A DNA stretch of 9,921 nt from NCBI GenBank assembly GCA_041590075.1, contig JBFHUL010000102.1, forward strand, positions 1-9,921, given 5' to 3'. The position numbers and the translations under genes are program-made. Source of the DNA: PZPK01 sp041590075 (lineage in GTDB: Bacteria; Pseudomonadota; Gammaproteobacteria; Pseudomonadales; Oleiphilaceae). Shown one piece after another: positions 1 to 6,684 of this stretch; position 1 is the stretch's first letter, and every line of letters begins with the position of its first letter. The notes under the pieces are model-generated. The model saw only the letters and a program-made list of their open reading frames with translations, had not been told where the DNA came from and made no database searches.

Positions 1-797
1 GGCAGCAAGCACACACGTATAAATACGAAGCGGGGGGCGCGGCTGTGCTGGGCAGCATCCAACCACAACCCCTCGATTTTGAAGCCGATGGCACCCTCGA
101 TCTGACGAAAGTGGCCGTGGCCATCAAACCGGATGATTGCCACTATGCACGCACGCGCTTGCTCAGCCTCGAAAACACGGTGGGCGGGAAAGTGCTTCCC
201 CAGTCTTATATCGCCGCCGCGCGTCGTTTCACTTTGGCACACGACCTGAAACTGCATCTGGATGGCGCGCGCGCCTTCAACGCGGCGGTGGCAGAAGGTA
301 TTCCGCTGAGGGCCATCACTGAACAGTTTGATAGCGTGTCGCTGTGTTTGTCGAAAGGCTTGGGGGCGCCGGTTGGTTCAGTGTTATGCGGCTCGCACGC
401 GTTTATTGCTGAGGCCCGGCGGTGGCGCAAAATGCTCGGTGGGGGGATGCGGCAGGCAGGTATTCTCGCCGCGGCGGGTATCTTTGCCTTGCAACATAAT
501 GTTGCCCGCTTAGAGGAAGATCACGACAATGCGCAGTGGCTTGCACAGCAGCTGCGCCGGATTCCGCTGTTCAATGCAGAAAACGCGCCCGTTGCGCAGG
601 CGACGAATATGGTTTTTGTCACCCTGCCAGAAAAACGAGCCCTGGATTTACCCAAGCGCCTTGCAGAACAAGGTATACGGATTGAGGCCACCAACCCCCT
701 GCGGTTGGTGGTGCACAAAGATGTGACGCGAATCGGACTGGAACGCCTTGTTGCCGAGTTGCATAAACTGGTGGCCGAACATCCGCAGGCAGAATAA
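1..797 (+). CDS. ltaE: Low-specificity L-threonine aldolase, 5'-truncated
   Basis: This PLP-dependent enzyme of fold type I cleaves L-threonine or L-allo-threonine to glycine and acetaldehyde in the cytoplasm. The frame is open to the window edge (first full codon at position 3), so the N-terminus is missing. The visible part begins with a family-typical stretch reading HTYKYEAGGAAVLGS. It continues with SLENT, the PLP-pyridine Asp in HLDGAR (codon 261-263) and the Schiff-base lysine in LSKGLGAPVGS (codon 354-356), followed by the family-typical KMLGGGMRQAG. The end, RLVVHKDV plus a final helix, is the normal C-terminus. About 264 residues are present of a family length near 340. Nothing suggests decay. 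It converges on the LapG-like gene with a 47-bp gap, so the two are probably unrelated in function. The methionine at 45 is internal, not the start. Confidence 0.93.
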   Translation, partial: QQAHTYKYEAGGAAVLGSIQPQPLDFEADGTLDLTKVAVAIKPDDCHYARTRLLSLENTVGGKVLPQSYIAAARRFTLAHDLKLHLDGARAFNAAVAEGIPLRAITEQFDSVSLCLSKGLGAPVGSVLCGSHAFIAEARRWRKMLGGGMRQAGILAAAGIFALQHNVARLEEDHDNAQWLAQQLRRIPLFNAENAPVAQATNMVFVTLPEKRALDLPKRLAEQGIRIEATNPLRLVVHKDVTRIGLERLVAELHKLVAEHPQAE

Positions 798-844
798 GCG
801 GAACAGGTTTACGCCCTGGGCCTGACGGCATTGCCGAAAAGGCT

Positions 845-1564
845 TCAACCATTAAAGCCAAAGACCGGTGTGAGATCCGATCGTTCAGATGCCGGCAGAA
901 TTTCCTTTTTTAGATTATCGAGGATCAGTGGCATTGAATCGGGCGTCGCGTAGTAGGCCAGCACCATATGTGGCTCGCTCTGCGTTGCCGATTTGACATA
1001 GGTAATGCGCATACGGTCGGCTGTAATCCCCATGGCTTGCAGGGTGATATATTTGGCTATCGCGAAGTCTTCACAATCCCCCGCATTACGGGCCAGAAAT
1101 TCGATGGGAGAGGACCAATAATCGCTTTGCCCCCAGTTTTCCTGGTCCGATTGGTATTCCAGACGATTAAAAAAATCGTTGACGTAGGCCAGCTTTCTTT
1201 CGTCACTCATCGCTTTTGCCATTTGGCTGGATCTGAGCCAAGCCTTCAGGCGTTCGAGTGCTGCGGTGTCATAGGCGCCGGGTTTGCTGTTCAGCAGAGC
1301 GGTTTGTTTTTCGCTTATGGGTATCTCTGCAAAGAACAGTGCGGTCTTATCGATCACGCGGGCCAATTCGGATGATTTGATTGAACTTAAGCTGCCTGGT
1401 GCGCGCGTTACCAGATCCCAGCCGCTGTATAGCGCATAGCGGTGGCTTAAAGCGGAAAGGTGTTCATCGAGGGCGTTAGCGGTTTGCTGACTGGCGTATA
1501 GGCCGTGAGAGAGGAACAGGGTTAAAAGTAAGGCGGTGATAAAGCGACAAACGAACAAATGCAT
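845..1564 (-). CDS. LapG-like periplasmic cysteine protease (bacterial transglutaminase-like, BTLCP)
   Basis: The product has 239 residues. An N-terminal hydrophobic segment (about residues 7-24, ending in LYAS) looks like a signal peptide, which places it in the periplasm. Residues 125-239 match the LapG/BTLCP family: FFNRL, NWGQSDYW, the catalytic Cys164 in NAGDCEDF, His199 in PHMVLAYY and Asp216 in LILDN, ending ILPAS..DLTPVFGFNG. The Cys-His spacing (35) and His-Asp spacing (17) equal those I recall for characterised LapG. Acidic residues flanking the Cys (DCED) are the ones used for calcium in LapG. In known systems LapG cuts the N-terminus of LapA-type adhesins and is held inactive by the c-di-GMP receptor LapD. 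Neither partner is in the window, so the target is unknown. The Shine-Dalgarno sequence before this start is weak. Family assignment is firm; the symbol lapG is withheld because the context is absent. Confidence 0.88.
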   Translation of the reverse strand: MHLFVCRFITALLLTLFLSHGLYASQQTANALDEHLSALSHRYALYSGWDLVTRAPGSLSSIKSSELARVIDKTALFFAEIPISEKQTALLNSKPGAYDTAALERLKAWLRSSQMAKAMSDERKLAYVNDFFNRLEYQSDQENWGQSDYWSSPIEFLARNAGDCEDFAIAKYITLQAMGITADRMRITYVKSATQSEPHMVLAYYATPDSMPLILDNLKKEILPASERSDLTPVFGFNG

Positions 1565-1883
1565 AGCGTGTGTGAAACCTGATAACAGCGGTGGATCTTG
1601 GATCAGTAGGTCGGCATCCTAGTGGACTACTTGAGCGATAGAAAGTTACCGATTGGTTAAATAGTGAGCGAATGTAGGCGTGGCCTGGGCTTCGTTCCTT
1701 TCTCCTCAACACCTGGTTTGGGTGCGCAAATACTGCCGCTTTTGGGCGATGGTAATCGGAAAAAACTTGTGGTTAGAATAAGTCCGTATTTCGGTGAGGT
1801 GGCGATGGCTGCAGTTTGAGGGCATGCCGATCAACCCGAGATCGCGATATCAACAACAATAAAACGAATTCGAGACCTACCTT
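1565..1883. other. Divergent intergenic spacer (319 bp)
   Basis: This spacer separates the start of the LapG-like gene (leftward) from the start of the NLP gene (rightward), so it should carry promoters for both. I see no convincing coding frame, tRNA or repeat array in it. The only readable signal is a weak sigma70-like pair for the rightward gene, listed separately. No clear promoter could be assigned to the leftward gene. Confidence 0.5.
1750..1779 (+). promoter_or_regulatory. Possible sigma70-type promoter of the NLP gene
   Basis: TAGAAT at 1774-1779 matches the -10 consensus at five of six positions. TGGTAA at 1750-1755 matches the -35 consensus at only three of six, and the 18-bp spacer is within the accepted range. 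It would leave a leader of about 100 nt before the ATG at 1884. The weak -35 would fit a gene that needs an activator, but this is a pattern match only. Confidence 0.25.
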
Positions 1884-2690
1884 ATGACGACATGTACCTT
1901 ACGCTCACCTTTCATGGCTGTTTGCGCCATCACCTTGAGCATCGCAAGTGCTGTGGTGAATGCGAGTGACTTCGCCAAGCTGGATGAAGCCCTGCCAACC
2001 AATGGCATCATCAACAACAAACAGCCCGTGTTTGATTTCGATGGCGACGGATGTTTGCCGAGTGCCGGCATCAGCCGTTGGGGTGAGATGAATGCGGGCT
2101 TGAAAACGTCCGGAAGAATCACCGGCGGCTGTCGCTCCGGAAACTTCATGCTCACCTCAAATACCATGCATCGCTATGTGTGCAAAACCTCTGGCGGTGA
2201 CCAATATTGCGGGCATATCTATGCGCTCTATTTTGAGAAAGACCAGGTGTTTAATTATTTTGGCGGCGGACATCGCCACGATTGGGAGCATGCGGCGGTA
2301 TGGACGAAAAATGGCGTCGTTACGCATGGTACCTATAGCTCTCACGGCAACCAGACCACCAAGCCCGCGGCTGAATTGCCCTTTGAAAATGGGCATTTGA
2401 AGATCGTGTATCACAAAGATGGCATTCTCACGCATGCCTTTCGCTTTGCGAAAAGTAATGAGTATGCCGAAAACCCCTATGGCGCGTTTATCACCCCCAC
2501 CATCGTGAGTTGGTATCAGATGGTGGGTGATGGCTTGTCTAATGCGCAAATGCGATCGCGTTTGAACAGTTTTGATTATGGTTCGGCCACGCTACCCATC
2601 AAAGACAGCAAATTTCTGAACAATATCAATAACGGTAAGCCATCGGGCTACCCGACGTTCACCAGCGCAGATGTGGCTGCGTCGCAGTAG
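1884..2690 (+). CDS. Secreted Nep1-like protein (NLP; NPP1 family cytolysin)
   Basis: The product has 268 residues. NLPs are secreted proteins of plant-associated microbes; many bind plant sphingolipids, lyse eudicot membranes and cause necrosis, while others are non-toxic. The N-terminus (Arg7, a hydrophobic run at about 11-25, then VNA|S near residue 27) is a good signal peptide. The diagnostic heptapeptide GHRHDWE is intact at 129-135. Asp120 (in FEKDQ), His130, Asp133 and Glu135 correspond to the metal-binding residues known from the oomycete NLP structure, with two extra residues between Asp120 and the heptapeptide. Four cysteines remain after cleavage (57, 83, 100, 109), as in type 2 NLPs with two disulfides. 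DGCLPSAGI and YALYFEKD are also family-like. The distal part (NPYGAF..P) fits the C-terminal half of the fold. Family membership is clear; cytolytic activity is not shown. No secretion genes are adjacent. Confidence 0.93.
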   Translation: MTTCTLRSPFMAVCAITLSIASAVVNASDFAKLDEALPTNGIINNKQPVFDFDGDGCLPSAGISRWGEMNAGLKTSGRITGGCRSGNFMLTSNTMHRYVCKTSGGDQYCGHIYALYFEKDQVFNYFGGGHRHDWEHAAVWTKNGVVTHGTYSSHGNQTTKPAAELPFENGHLKIVYHKDGILTHAFRFAKSNEYAENPYGAFITPTIVSWYQMVGDGLSNAQMRSRLNSFDYGSATLPIKDSKFLNNINNGKPSGYPTFTSADVAASQ

Positions 2691-2715
2691 TGTATCCTCA
2701 TCGTCGGGGCACACC

Positions 2716-2741
2716 GGGGGAGCGCGCAGTTCCCCCTTTCT
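2716..2741 (+). terminator. Likely Rho-independent terminator after the NLP gene
   Basis: A perfect 6-bp stem (GGGGGA at 2716-2721 with TCCCCC at 2731-2736) has a 9-nt loop and is followed by TTTCT. It lies 25 bp after the NLP stop codon and before the start of the DM13 gene. It would limit read-through, so the DM13 gene may have its own promoter or be expressed only partly from the NLP promoter. The T-tract is short. Confidence 0.55.
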
Positions 2742-2766
2742 GGCTAACGAATTGAAGGTCTCCAGC

Positions 2767-3243
2767 ATGAAAACGAAAGTAGGGGTTCTACTGTTGGTGT
2801 CGCATTGTACGGTGGGCATGCTGGGGTTTGGTTTGGGTATTTATCTGCTGCCCATTCTCATCGCACCTCCAGCGCCGGCGGAAGCTGATATTGCCGCGAG
2901 CGCTGCACAAGCACGTTATACGGGTGAATTTACACGAGCATTACGTGGCAGCGATGCCTTTCACTGGGGAGAGGGCGCGGTGTCGATTGGGCCGACATTT
3001 GTTTCGCTCGAGGGCGAGCTTGCGCCGGGCCCTGATTACAAGCTTTATTTGTCACCGGCGTTCGTGGAAACAGAGGCTGAGTTTAATCGCCTGAAATCCA
3101 GTATGGCTCTGGTTGGCGATATAAAAACCTTTCATAATTTTTTGCTCGCAATACCTTCAGGAGTTGATCCGGAACATTACACGACGATTGTGGTGTGGTG
3201 TGAAACCTTTGGGGAGTTTATTACGGCTGCCCGGTACCGGTGA
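2767..3243 (+). CDS. Membrane-anchored DM13-domain protein
   Basis: The product has 158 residues. One N-terminal hydrophobic segment (about residues 5-32) should anchor it in the inner membrane or act as an uncleaved signal, leaving the rest in the periplasm. Residues 50-158 fit the DM13 domain: a YTGEF start, strand-rich SIGPTFVSLEG, the YKLYLSP strand, VGDIKTFHNFLLAIPSGVD, and the conserved cysteine (Cys145) in IVVWCETFGEFITAARY. DM13 is a beta-sandwich domain proposed to take part in redox or electron transfer; its substrate is not established. I chose the ATG at 2767 because it has an AAGG ribosome site about nine bases upstream and directly precedes the membrane segment. The frame is open to 2671, but that longer version would overlap the NLP gene and span the terminator hairpin. 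The gene converges on the DUF1329 gene. Confidence 0.82.
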   Translation: MKTKVGVLLLVSHCTVGMLGFGLGIYLLPILIAPPAPAEADIAASAAQARYTGEFTRALRGSDAFHWGEGAVSIGPTFVSLEGELAPGPDYKLYLSPAFVETEAEFNRLKSSMALVGDIKTFHNFLLAIPSGVDPEHYTTIVVWCETFGEFITAARYR

Positions 3244-3457
3244 CCTGGCGGTGTTAACGGTTGTCGGCGTTACGGTAAACGACGAGGATAAACGGCGCAG
3301 GCTTATCGCCAGTTGTCAATTCCCACCCCCATATTTCCTGTCAACGCCCGCGAAAAGCCAGATTCAATCAAGTCACTCAATGCCATTACAAGGCGGTGGT
3401 CGCTCAGGGCGAAGGGTGTATTTGGTGCAAATTGAGTAACGCCCCTATGGAAATTTG

Positions 3458-3481
3458 CGCCCCGATGCACGGCTCGGGGCG
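3458..3481 (-). terminator. Strong hairpin between convergent genes, possible terminator
   Basis: CGCCCCGA (3458-3465) and TCGGGGCG (3474-3481) form a perfect 8-bp GC-rich stem with an 8-nt loop, 10 bp beyond the DUF1329 stop codon on the minus strand. Read on that strand the stem is followed by CAAATTT, which is a poor U-tract. It may still end transcription of both convergent genes. The rest of the 248-bp spacer (3244-3491) shows no gene. Confidence 0.5.
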
Positions 3482-3491
3482 AGCTTGCTTG

Positions 3492-4874
3492 CTACCGGCC
3501 GCGTCGCCGCAAGGTGGATGGTTTGAAGTGGCGCTTATTGGGCATGGCGTTCTCAAAAGTGGGCGATTGCTTCTCTTCGGAATACAGGCCGTTCACGCTG
3601 TATTTTTTGGATTTCAGGTCGTGAAACACGTTGGCTGATTGGAACACGCCGGGTAATTCATAAAAGTTTTGCGTCATCGACATACTCACACGCCACAGCG
3701 CGTCGTCTTCGTCATATTGGTCAACCAACACGATCGACCAGCTGTCTTCGTCGATGTAGAACACGCGCTTTTTGTAGATGTGTTTTTCATCGGGTTTCAG
3801 GTTCGCTTCGATCACATGTACACGATGCAGTTCCCAGCGGATGTAGTCGGGGTTGAGGTGATAGGGTGTGGCCAGATCGTTATAGCTCACATCGGGCTGA
3901 TTCAGACGGTAGGTGTTGTAGGGTATATAGTGTTCTTCGACGCCTTTGTAAGCCCAGTTGTAGCGATCCGGTGCGCCGTTGTACATGTCGGAATCATCGG
4001 CCACGCGCGTGTTGTCGGATGAGGCAATGGGGGAGTCGTAGGCGACGTTGGGCGCGCGAAATACGCGGCGTTGCGAAGCACTGTAATCCCACACTGAGCG
4101 TTCTTCTTTGGTTTGATCCAGTGTTTCATGCACCAGCACGGCACCGCCCGCAAGGCGGGGAGGCGACTCGATAAAATTCAGAAAATAGAACAGCACGTTG
4201 TCGAGAGTTTTAAACGATCCCTTGGGATCGTAAAAATTCACGAAGGCCTCCTGGCGCTTGGTACTCACGGCATAGTCGCCATTGTATTTGACGGTAATTT
4301 CGGCAAACGAACGCACGAAAAAAATACCGCGCCAACGGGTCATGTGATTCCACATGGCCTGTAAGGCTTTATCCGAACTGGAGCCATGAAGAATCGGGAA
4401 TGCGATTCCGCCATAGGCATTTTTAATCCCTACGCCGTTTTCGGTGAGCTCCGAACTCAGCGCATTCTTTTTGATGTTATCAGTAATCCAGTCGGGCAGG
4501 GATTGTGAACGGCGCGTTGGGTAGATATGCATTTCAAAGGTATCGGGGTAGGCTTCAAACATACCGAGCTGTCCCGGCGTAAGCACTTGCGCATGTGTCA
4601 GATAATTACTGTTGCTGATGATGAGCTTGGCTTTGTCGTCAGCGAAGGGATCCACATGGTGATTGCCGGGCCCTTCATAATCTTCGGGGATTTCCTTTAT
4701 GCCACCTTCCCATGGGGGAATCGTGCCGGCTTTATTTCCTTCTTTGACGGCGCCAAAGGGCGTGAGTGTCGTGCCCAGTTTATTGGCCTCTGCTGGCGGC
4801 ACTTTAGCAGCTACCTTGCTCTGCGCGGCTAAAATAATGCAAAGCCCCAAGACTATCCTATGTACGAATGTCAT
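3492..4874 (-). CDS. DUF1329 family exported protein
   Basis: The product has 460 residues, the usual length for DUF1329. A signal peptide is visible: basic His5/Arg6, hydrophobic 7-17, and probable cleavage after Ala23 (VAA|K). Just after it comes the family's typical start, LTPFGAVKEGNKAGTIPPWEGG (residues 37-58). Near the end is the equally typical block YKKRVFYIDEDSWSIVLVDQ and LWRV (367-396). The family resembles outer-membrane lipoprotein-sorting folds of the LolA/LolB type. It is often encoded with DUF1302 outer-membrane proteins and with genes for hydrophobic-compound catabolism; its exact role is unknown. No DUF1302 gene is visible here, so this copy appears to stand alone. The start is supported by a GGGAGA ribosome site six bases upstream of the ATG. 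Localisation in the periplasm or at the outer membrane is inferred. Confidence 0.88.
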   Translation of the reverse strand: MTFVHRIVLGLCIILAAQSKVAAKVPPAEANKLGTTLTPFGAVKEGNKAGTIPPWEGGIKEIPEDYEGPGNHHVDPFADDKAKLIISNSNYLTHAQVLTPGQLGMFEAYPDTFEMHIYPTRRSQSLPDWITDNIKKNALSSELTENGVGIKNAYGGIAFPILHGSSSDKALQAMWNHMTRWRGIFFVRSFAEITVKYNGDYAVSTKRQEAFVNFYDPKGSFKTLDNVLFYFLNFIESPPRLAGGAVLVHETLDQTKEERSVWDYSASQRRVFRAPNVAYDSPIASSDNTRVADDSDMYNGAPDRYNWAYKGVEEHYIPYNTYRLNQPDVSYNDLATPYHLNPDYIRWELHRVHVIEANLKPDEKHIYKKRVFYIDEDSWSIVLVDQYDEDDALWRVSMSMTQNFYELPGVFQSANVFHDLKSKKYSVNGLYSEEKQSPTFENAMPNKRHFKPSTLRRRGR

Positions 4875-5150
4875 AGCTTCTCCCGCTTAAAGATGAAGAG
4901 TTTTTCAGCAAGTACGTAGACTCTATGCTCTATATATAGGACAAACTCGCGGGATTCTGTGGTTCTTGTCGGAATTTTTTGTGACAAATCGTGTGTTGGG
5001 GGGGTGGCAAAATTGAGTAAGTTGTGCTTTATTCGCCTTGCCATTACCGTAGCCGCGTAATCCCGATAACGGGCAAAGCTTCGCGCTGCAGTAGGGTCGC
5101 CTGTACTAATCGGGTGCGAGACCCTTCAACTACTCAAGATCAGAGGCGTC
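4875..5150. promoter_or_regulatory. Divergent control region with structured leader before the biosynthetic operon
   Basis: These 276 bp separate the DUF1329 gene from the operon beginning at 5151. A 10-bp palindrome CTATATATAG lies at 4930-4939, 55 bp upstream of the DUF1329 start, and could be a protein-binding site or part of its promoter. On the operon side I see a small hairpin CCCG-ATAA-CGGG (5062-5073). Beyond it, AGGGTC (5093-5098) can pair with GACCCT (5120-5125), while GGGT (5112-5115) can pair with ACCC (5121-5124) instead. No clear -35/-10 pair for the operon was found, and no known riboswitch family was recognised. Confidence 0.4.
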
Positions 5151-5924
5151 ATGGATAGATTTAGTTTTAGTAGTACCTTTGTTTCGCAATTGTGCGAAGA
5201 AGCCATTCAGTCTCAGGCTGTGAATCATCCATACCTGCATCAACTTGCGACGGGAAGGCTACCCGACACGCAGCGCGCGGTTCAGGATTTCGCTGTCCAA
5301 TATGGCGAATACAGCCGTGCATTCACAGCTTGCCTCGGCGCGCTCATAGCGCAACTCAGCAATGCCAGGCACCGCGATATCTTGCGGCATAATCTTGAAG
5401 AGGAAGAGGGTGATACTCATGGTGTTGCTTTGCCGGAGGAGGTTCTATGCAGTGTGGAAGGTGTCCCCCATGCCAAGCTTTTCGAACGCTTTCAGCGTGC
5501 GGCTGGCGTGGATGAGCAAGACTTACAATGCGGCGTTTGCGTCAATGCCAAAGTTTGGCGCGCCCAGTTCTTGCGTCTTTGCGAGAGCAATGAACATGTT
5601 GCGATCGGCGCTTTAGGGTTGGGTACGGAGCTGATTGTGTCGCGTATCTATCAGCAGATACTCCAATGCTTGATTCAACATACTGCGTTAACGCCCGTTG
5701 AGCGAGTTTTCTTCGATTTGCACAGTGCCTGTGATGACGAACACGCAGAGCAAATGCTGGGTATCACCAAAGAAATGGCTACCGATACACATGCAATGGC
5801 TGCCATTGCGCAAGGCATGCGTGCTGCGCTCGCATTACGCATTCAGTTCTGGGATTGCATGCTCGAAAGGGCCCAGGCCATGCTAACCATTCAGCGGCCA
5901 GCGGAGAGCAATTTTCATGTTTAA
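5151..5924 (+). CDS. Heme-oxygenase-like diiron oxidase (HDO superfamily, CADD-like)
   Basis: The product has 257 residues, soluble and mostly helical. HDO enzymes use two irons and O2 for varied chemistry: N-oxygenation (SznF), decarboxylation (UndA), C-C fragmentation (BesC) and the self-sacrificing route of chlamydial CADD. A full ligand set can be placed: Glu83 and His90 (NLEEEEGDTH), Glu160 (GLGTELIVSRIY), then His191, Asp195 and His198 (FFDLHSACDDEHAE). The Glu-x6-His and His-x3-Asp-x2-His spacings equal those I recall for CADD. The presence of these ligands argues against a TenA thiaminase or the cofactor-free PqqC. A ribosome site AGAGG lies 4 bases before the ATG. The gene is first in the operon and overlaps the next start by 8 bp (ATGTTTAA), so translation is probably coupled. 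The substrate is unknown; a carrier-bound acyl group or its released product is plausible given the neighbours. Confidence 0.82.
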   Translation: MDRFSFSSTFVSQLCEEAIQSQAVNHPYLHQLATGRLPDTQRAVQDFAVQYGEYSRAFTACLGALIAQLSNARHRDILRHNLEEEEGDTHGVALPEEVLCSVEGVPHAKLFERFQRAAGVDEQDLQCGVCVNAKVWRAQFLRLCESNEHVAIGALGLGTELIVSRIYQQILQCLIQHTALTPVERVFFDLHSACDDEHAEQMLGITKEMATDTHAMAAIAQGMRAALALRIQFWDCMLERAQAMLTIQRPAESNFHV

Positions 5925-6666
5925 TACCGAGCGCGTTTACAATGAAAATGCAAAAAAGTGGCTCCGTCTGTTGCCCAGTTCCTTGTCTGATTTTACGGCT
6001 CGCCCCCATGTTTTTAGGGCCTGTGGCGATGTTAATGGACGCACTGTGCTCGATATTGGATGCGGGGAGGGATACTGTGCTCGTGAATTAAAAAAACGGG
6101 GCGCGGGAGATTATCTGGGCGTTGACCTTTCGTCGCGCATGATCGAGGCTGCTCAAGCACAGGAAAGCGAGGATCGCCTGGGTATTGAATATCGCGTTTG
6201 CGATGTGGTGACTTTCGAGCCGGACCGGCAATTTGATCTGTGCGTAGCAGTGTTCCTGTTCAATTATTTGAAGCTTGCAGACATGCAGCGGGTATTGGAG
6301 ACAGTATATGGGGCCTTAGTGCCTGGCGGGCAGTTTGTGTTCAGCGTTCCTCACCCCGTATTTCCGTTTATACACGATCAAGAAGCAGCCCCGTTTTATT
6401 TCTCATCGCAGGGGAAAAACTATTTTCGCGATGTAGATCAGCAGTTTGAAGGTGAAATCTGGAAGAATAATGGCGAATCGCTGCATGTGCAATGTGTACA
6501 CAAAACCTTCGCTGACTATTTTTCTGCCCTGTCGCAAGCGGGCTTCAATGGTATGCCAGAGGTGCGAGAACTGACCGTCACGCCCGAGCTTGTTGAGCAG
6601 AATCGGGCGTTTTTCGGCCCGCTACTGCATACGCCACTGCATGTTCTGTTCTCGATTAGAAAGTGA
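5917..6666 (+). CDS. Class I SAM-dependent methyltransferase
   Basis: The product has 249 residues, cytoplasmic. The Rossmann-type SAM site is clear: motif I VLDIGCGEG at 44-52, the ribose-binding acid in YLGVDLS (Asp70), Asp96 in YRVCDVVTF for the adenine side, and a motif near 106-118 (FDLCVAVFLFNYL). A typical post-motif LVPGGQFVFSVPHP follows at 134-147. The C-terminal part (150-249) holds the substrate lid and does not reveal whether O, N, C or a carboxylate is methylated. A GGAGAG ribosome site precedes the ATG, which overlaps the stop of the diiron oxidase gene. The next gene starts 18 bp downstream. The tight spacing implies one transcript and a shared pathway, so I infer a tailoring role rather than a housekeeping UbiE-like one. 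Confidence 0.87.
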   Translation: MFNTERVYNENAKKWLRLLPSSLSDFTARPHVFRACGDVNGRTVLDIGCGEGYCARELKKRGAGDYLGVDLSSRMIEAAQAQESEDRLGIEYRVCDVVTFEPDRQFDLCVAVFLFNYLKLADMQRVLETVYGALVPGGQFVFSVPHPVFPFIHDQEAAPFYFSSQGKNYFRDVDQQFEGEIWKNNGESLHVQCVHKTFADYFSALSQAGFNGMPEVRELTVTPELVEQNRAFFGPLLHTPLHVLFSIRK

Positions 6667-6684
6667 AACCGTGGAGAGCATTCC

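Noticed and set aside
798..844. Possible terminator between threonine aldolase and the LapG-like gene
   Set aside because: Only a 4-bp CGGC/GCCG stem with a 3-nt loop was found, and no T-tract on the strand that would need it beyond a run of four bases.
968..1375. Open frame of 135 codons on the + strand
   Set aside because: It is antisense to the LapG-like gene, whose catalytic motifs fix the real strand. The translation has no family features and no ribosome site was seen.
2671..2766. Upstream 32-codon extension of the DM13 protein
   Set aside because: It would overlap the end of the NLP gene, cross a terminator hairpin and put a Ser-rich stretch before the membrane segment. The ATG at 2767 has a better ribosome site.
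3244..3491. Possible remnant gene between the DM13 and DUF1329 genes
   Set aside because: No frame gives a recognisable protein segment. Apart from the 3458-3481 hairpin I see nothing in it.
3669..4022. Open frame of 117 codons, rich in Val, His and Phe
   Set aside because: It is the antisense shadow of the DUF1329 gene, in the region coding its conserved C-terminal block.
5062..5125. c-di-GMP (GEMM) riboswitch suspected from GGGCAAAGC and nearby hairpins
   Set aside because: The second conserved GEMM segment (GACGCAAAGCC type) and the second stem with its receptor loop are missing.
5151..5924. TenA thiaminase or PqqC assignment for the helical oxidase
   Set aside because: The overall fold is shared, but the Glu/His/Glu/His/Asp/His metal-ligand set points to the diiron HDO group, and no thiamine or PQQ genes are nearby.
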